Positions 60,793 to 64,000 of a stretch of 64,000 bases of DNA are shown here, in pieces. How positions within the stretch are numbered: the stretch's first letter is position 1; each line of letters starts with the position of its first letter. Below the pieces are notes generated by a model that saw nothing but the letters and a program-made list of their open reading frames with translations, ran no database searches and was not told the origin of the DNA. The stretch spans positions 1,400,501 to 1,464,500 of the forward strand of contig NZ_CP096147.1 of NCBI RefSeq assembly GCF_026016445.1, written 5' to 3'. The position numbers and the translations under genes were made by a program. Source of the stretch: Cognatishimia activa (lineage in GTDB: Bacteria > Pseudomonadota > Alphaproteobacteria > Rhodobacterales > Rhodobacteraceae).

Positions 60793-63700
60793 CCGTTCAG
60801 GGTAACCTGAAGTGAAGCTTCTGGCCCTGTGCCATAGACGCTGGAAAGCTGCGCCACACGAGCTTCAAAACTCCCGGTAACTCCGTGGCTTGCCAGTAAA
60901 CTTGCGTCATAGGTCCAAACCGACTGTTCCAGAATGGTCTCATGGATCAAAGCCGCATCCGACCAGATCTGCAGTCGATAGGCCTCCTTCTCTTCCCCCA
61001 ATGGCACGTCTGACACCAACCAGTTGTCACCGCCAATCCGCGTGCGTCTGATCCAACACAGATCAACATCACCAGAGGCCTGCTGTGCTGCCTTCAGATG
61101 CACCGGCGCGTAGGGCCGCATCCCATTGCCATCAAACGCCAATTGGCTTTCCACATAAACCTGATCACTGACCGGTCGCGACGCCGGCCCCACGCGATAG
61201 TGCCGTTCCTGTCCCAAAGCACTCGAAGGCAGATCCAACTGCTTGGCAGCCCCATCCAGCAAAACAAACCAACTCCCAGCGGGCCAATCGCCCAACTCTA
61301 AGGAGTCGCTACCGGCCTGCCCTCTCAGGCGATCTGAAATCTCATAAAGCCCCTTGCCCACCAAATCGGCTTTGGCAAACTGAATAACCTCCCAATTGTT
61401 TGGCGAACCATCCCCGACAAGGGCAATATTGCTCCCTGCCAAAACCGCCGCTTCTTCTTTACTTTCCAATGTCCCCTGGATCATGCGCACCTGCACAGAC
61501 TGCCCGCGATCCCAGACGCCACTCTGAGAGGCTTTGAGTGGGCCTTCCAATACGCCAACTGTGGGCCGCTGCGAGAGCAGCTTGTTCAGCGCATAATCAG
61601 ATGTCGCTAAGGAACTATAGACCGCTGAGACACCAGGCCAGGGATCGGCCACAGTAATGATATGAGGCGCATGCGGAACTTCATCACCGGTGATCAAAGG
61701 CAGATCCATAAACAGCGGAAACACAGGCACCGGCGCGCTGAAATCCGGCAAGCTTACCTCATCAAGCTCCAAATCACGCGGCTCATAAACTTCTGATGCC
61801 ACCCGTACGGCTTCACAAAGCAAGGCCTCGGTGATTTCGATGCGATCGATACGGTAGTCCTGTGCCACTCCCTCTGCATCGAGCAGCCCGACAACTTCGC
61901 CAACACGTAGAGGAAGACGCGAAAGCGGCAATGCAAAGCGCACCACATCCTGTGCAAGTCGTGACTCCGCCAGCCAGCGCTCAGCAACCTGCCGCGCTTC
62001 CCCGCGCAGCATCGTTAAGTTCAGTTCACTTTGAGAAACCGACAGGGTTTCATCATCCGCAATCCGCGCCTCTTCGCTGATCGTGTCATAGTCCCCTAGC
62101 GCCTGCACCGCATCCACGCGTACTCGTCCAATTGTCTCTGCCGCGGAGGCGCGACGCCGCTCAACTCCAATTGGCATCTCCGGGGTGACGGCAACCAGTT
62201 CCTCGTCGATCTTCTGATCTGCTGACGCACCTCTCATGACAAAATGGAGTTTGCCCTCTCTTTCTACCGCGTCAAATCCATAGCGCAGCATCAGCACCTG
62301 CAGGCTCTTGCGGGGTTCAGAGACATCATCGCAAACAAACCCCCTGACAATTCCCACCAGCCCTGAGGTATCGATCTGCTCCAGACCAGCTTGAAAACAT
62401 ATCTCACGCACCACTGAGGCCAAAGACCGATGCGTGCTGCGCCCCGACAGCCAATGCCCCCGGCGATAGTTTTCACCATCGCTCCACACATCCAGATTGG
62501 CCGGAAACCGAGGATAGGGCCGCGCATCCCAAGCCCAGACATAGGCCCGCGACATGTCGATCATGCGGCTATCATAGACCGCAGACTGAGGATTGTTTTC
62601 AGGCGCATTCCAGTAAAGCGTCATCGCTTTGAGATACTGCATTTGCAGATATTCATCCGGTTGCCCGTTCGAATAATGCGGCAGGCTGCTTTCTGACGAT
62701 TTCGGATCAAGAAATTTGTTGGGCTGGTTTGTGCCCTTATCAATCGCCGCACAGCCAAGTTCAGTGAAAACAATCGGTTTCGATTGTGGCTCCCAGGCAG
62801 TCGCCGCTTCCTGCCGAACGCCACCAATTCGCTCGTGATGTGCATTCTGCCACCAACTGCGAATGTCTTTATAGCGATAGATCCACGGCTCCCCGTAAGC
62901 CCCATCTTCGATCGGCGTCCTGATCTGCGCATCCCGCGCCTCCTGGGAGTGATAAAACCAGTCAAACCCCTCCCCGCCTTCAATGTTGGAAGTCAGATAG
63001 TCGAGGTCATAGATCGACGAAAACCTCGCATCTTCGTGTTCGCCGCCATCGCGCCAATCAGAGAGCGGCATGTAGTTATCAATGCCCACAAAATCCAAAT
63101 CCGGATCTGCCCAAAGTGCGTCGAGATTGAAGTAACGATCCCCGGAACCATCACTGGGCTGATACCCAAAATACTCGCTCCAATCCGCCGCATAGCTGAG
63201 TTTTATTTCCGGCCCCAAAATCGACCGCACCTCACGCAGCAAATCAATCATCTGCGTGACTCCGGGAAAGTCTCCATTGGCACCTCGAATAGACGTGACG
63301 CCGCGCATCTCTGAGCCGATACAAAAGGCTTCAACCCCACCGGCTGCTTTGCACAAAGCCGCCTGATGCAGAATGAAGCGGCGATACCGCCATTCATCCG
63401 GACCGCTATAGGTCACCGAACCTTCAGACACAGAGAAATCAGCAGCAGACGCCGCCCCAAAAAACGCCGCAACTTCTGCATCAGCAGCAGAGGTACGATC
63501 AGAAGTCCCATCGCGCCCGGGCGCCACAGCCAATGTAATCCGCCCACGCCAGGGCAATTTGGCTTGATTCGCGCTGTCAGACCACGGATCAGGCAGCCCG
63601 TTGCCCTCGATCTGGTCCATCAGAATAAACGGGTAATACATCACCGCTTTGCCAATCTCATTCAGATGCCGAATAGCCTGAATCACAGCCCCGTCCGCAG

Positions 63701-64000
63701 GTGTGCCACCGTAGACCGGACGGTCATTTTCAGACGGTACAATCCCAGCAGAGGACCTCGTGAGCCCCGACACAATCCAAGGCATCGATCCGTCGAACTC
63801 ATGTTTCTCAACCTTCGGCGTGATCTCACAATTTTCGCAGCGCAGATCATTTCCAAACCAAGAAACGATCAGCGATGCCGCCTCACAATTTGGCAGCTCA
63901 CTCTCCAAATCCCTGGCAGCAGTCACAAAATCAGGTAGTCCAGACGGAGAGTTCATATTCGCAGGCCACGATTGCCCCGGACCGTTTTCATAATAAACCG
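60789..64000 (-). CDS. GTA gp15-type baseplate/host-specificity protein with TIM-barrel-like domain, 5' end missing
   Basis: A gene truncated by the window edge: 1069 codons are visible and the frame is open at base 64000 (YYENGPGQSW precedes the first internal Met). The N-terminal part matches the GTA TIM-barrel-like glycoside hydrolase domain (KPIVFTELGCAAID, WAWDARPYPRFPANLDVWSDG). Phage-tail-like and Rcc01698-type C-terminal domains follow. In Rhodobacter this is the largest GTA structural protein, part of the tail tip. No frameshift or stop interrupts it, so the GTA cluster appears intact at its 3' end. Confidence 0.93.
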   Translation of the reverse strand, partial: VYYENGPGQSWPANMNSPSGLPDFVTAARDLESELPNCEAASLIVSWFGNDLRCENCEITPKVEKHEFDGSMPWIVSGLTRSSAGIVPSENDRPVYGGTPADGAVIQAIRHLNEIGKAVMYYPFILMDQIEGNGLPDPWSDSANQAKLPWRGRITLAVAPGRDGTSDRTSAADAEVAAFFGAASAADFSVSEGSVTYSGPDEWRYRRFILHQAALCKAAGGVEAFCIGSEMRGVTSIRGANGDFPGVTQMIDLLREVRSILGPEIKLSYAADWSEYFGYQPSDGSGDRYFNLDALWADPDLDFVGIDNYMPLSDWRDGGEHEDARFSSIYDLDYLTSNIEGGEGFDWFYHSQEARDAQIRTPIEDGAYGEPWIYRYKDIRSWWQNAHHERIGGVRQEAATAWEPQSKPIVFTELGCAAIDKGTNQPNKFLDPKSSESSLPHYSNGQPDEYLQMQYLKAMTLYWNAPENNPQSAVYDSRMIDMSRAYVWAWDARPYPRFPANLDVWSDGENYRRGHWLSGRSTHRSLASVVREICFQAGLEQIDTSGLVGIVRGFVCDDVSEPRKSLQVLMLRYGFDAVEREGKLHFVMRGASADQKIDEELVAVTPEMPIGVERRRASAAETIGRVRVDAVQALGDYDTISEEARIADDETLSVSQSELNLTMLRGEARQVAERWLAESRLAQDVVRFALPLSRLPLRVGEVVGLLDAEGVAQDYRIDRIEITEALLCEAVRVASEVYEPRDLELDEVSLPDFSAPVPVFPLFMDLPLITGDEVPHAPHIITVADPWPGVSAVYSSLATSDYALNKLLSQRPTVGVLEGPLKASQSGVWDRGQSVQVRMIQGTLESKEEAAVLAGSNIALVGDGSPNNWEVIQFAKADLVGKGLYEISDRLRGQAGSDSLELGDWPAGSWFVLLDGAAKQLDLPSSALGQERHYRVGPASRPVSDQVYVESQLAFDGNGMRPYAPVHLKAAQQASGDVDLCWIRRTRIGGDNWLVSDVPLGEEKEAYRLQIWSDAALIHETILEQSVWTYDASLLASHGVTGSFEARVAQLSSVYGTGPEASLQVTLNG

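Overview
The window is ordinary, densely coded core chromosome from an alphaproteobacterium, almost certainly Rhodobacteraceae (Roseobacter group). This rests on gene content and order: cytochrome c maturation genes, a pyruvate dehydrogenase operon with a lipoyl domain on E1-beta, class I fructose-bisphosphate aldolase, a GAAC-N7-GAAC LexA box, gene transfer agent (GTA) genes, and copies of an extragenic repeat I associate with this family. I see no rRNA, tRNA, CRISPR array, insertion sequence or integrase. Most gaps are short, and many genes overlap by 1-11 bp.

Layout. 1-6.4 kb (minus): an enoyl-CoA hydratase fragment, ccmH, ccmF, a GTA-type holin/endolysin pair lying between ccmF and ccmE, then argC and murI. 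6.4-9.2 kb: acyltransferase, LysR regulator, SRAP protein. 9.2-9.85 kb: a 640 bp gap with an orphan terminator that suggests a small RNA. 9.85-13.5 kb (plus): purL, a Cys-rich protein, and bolA / small membrane protein / grxD. 13.5-19.2 kb: zapA with a coiled-coil partner, tkt, a DUF808 membrane protein, coaD, a CBS protein. 19.3-27.2 kb: a valine/isobutyrate catabolic region (LysR, mmsA, isobutyryl-CoA dehydrogenase, 3-hydroxyisobutyryl-CoA hydrolase, mmsB) that also holds a GCS2-type carboxylate-amine ligase. 27.3-41.5 kb (mostly minus): XRE regulator, uvrA with a LexA box, methyltransferase, lpdA, GNAT, DUF924, MFS, queA, a large AsmA-like protein. 41.5-45.7 kb (plus): peroxiredoxin, DUF455, M23 peptidase with bactofilin, DMT transporter. 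45.7-50.4 kb: methyltransferase, an XRE/membrane-protein pair, GFA protein, gluconokinase, DUF3179, two cyclophilins. 50.5-59.5 kb: pgk, fba, aidB-like, ftsB, then the PDH operon pdhA-VOC-pdhB-orf-pdhC. 59.5-64 kb (minus): cysE and the 3' end of a GTA structural cluster (gp15-type TIM-barrel/tail protein plus a small last gene).

Two parts of one system lie at opposite ends of the window. The GTA tail-fibre/baseplate end is at 60.4-64 kb and a GTA-type lysis cassette is at 2.7-3.8 kb, within about 60 kb but not adjacent. The lpdA gene at 33 kb probably supplies E3 to the PDH operon at 55-59 kb. Regulatory candidates read from the sequence are a LexA box at uvrA, a palindrome inside the pdhA promoter spacer, a palindrome at the start site of the valine operon, operators in two XRE-regulator gaps, and a LysR box between LysR and mmsA. 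I did not find a convincing wholly new multi-gene system. The strongest leads are the orphan small RNA, the dispersed GTA lysis genes with an EF-hand-bearing endolysin, the promoter palindromes, and uncharacterised small proteins inside conserved operons.
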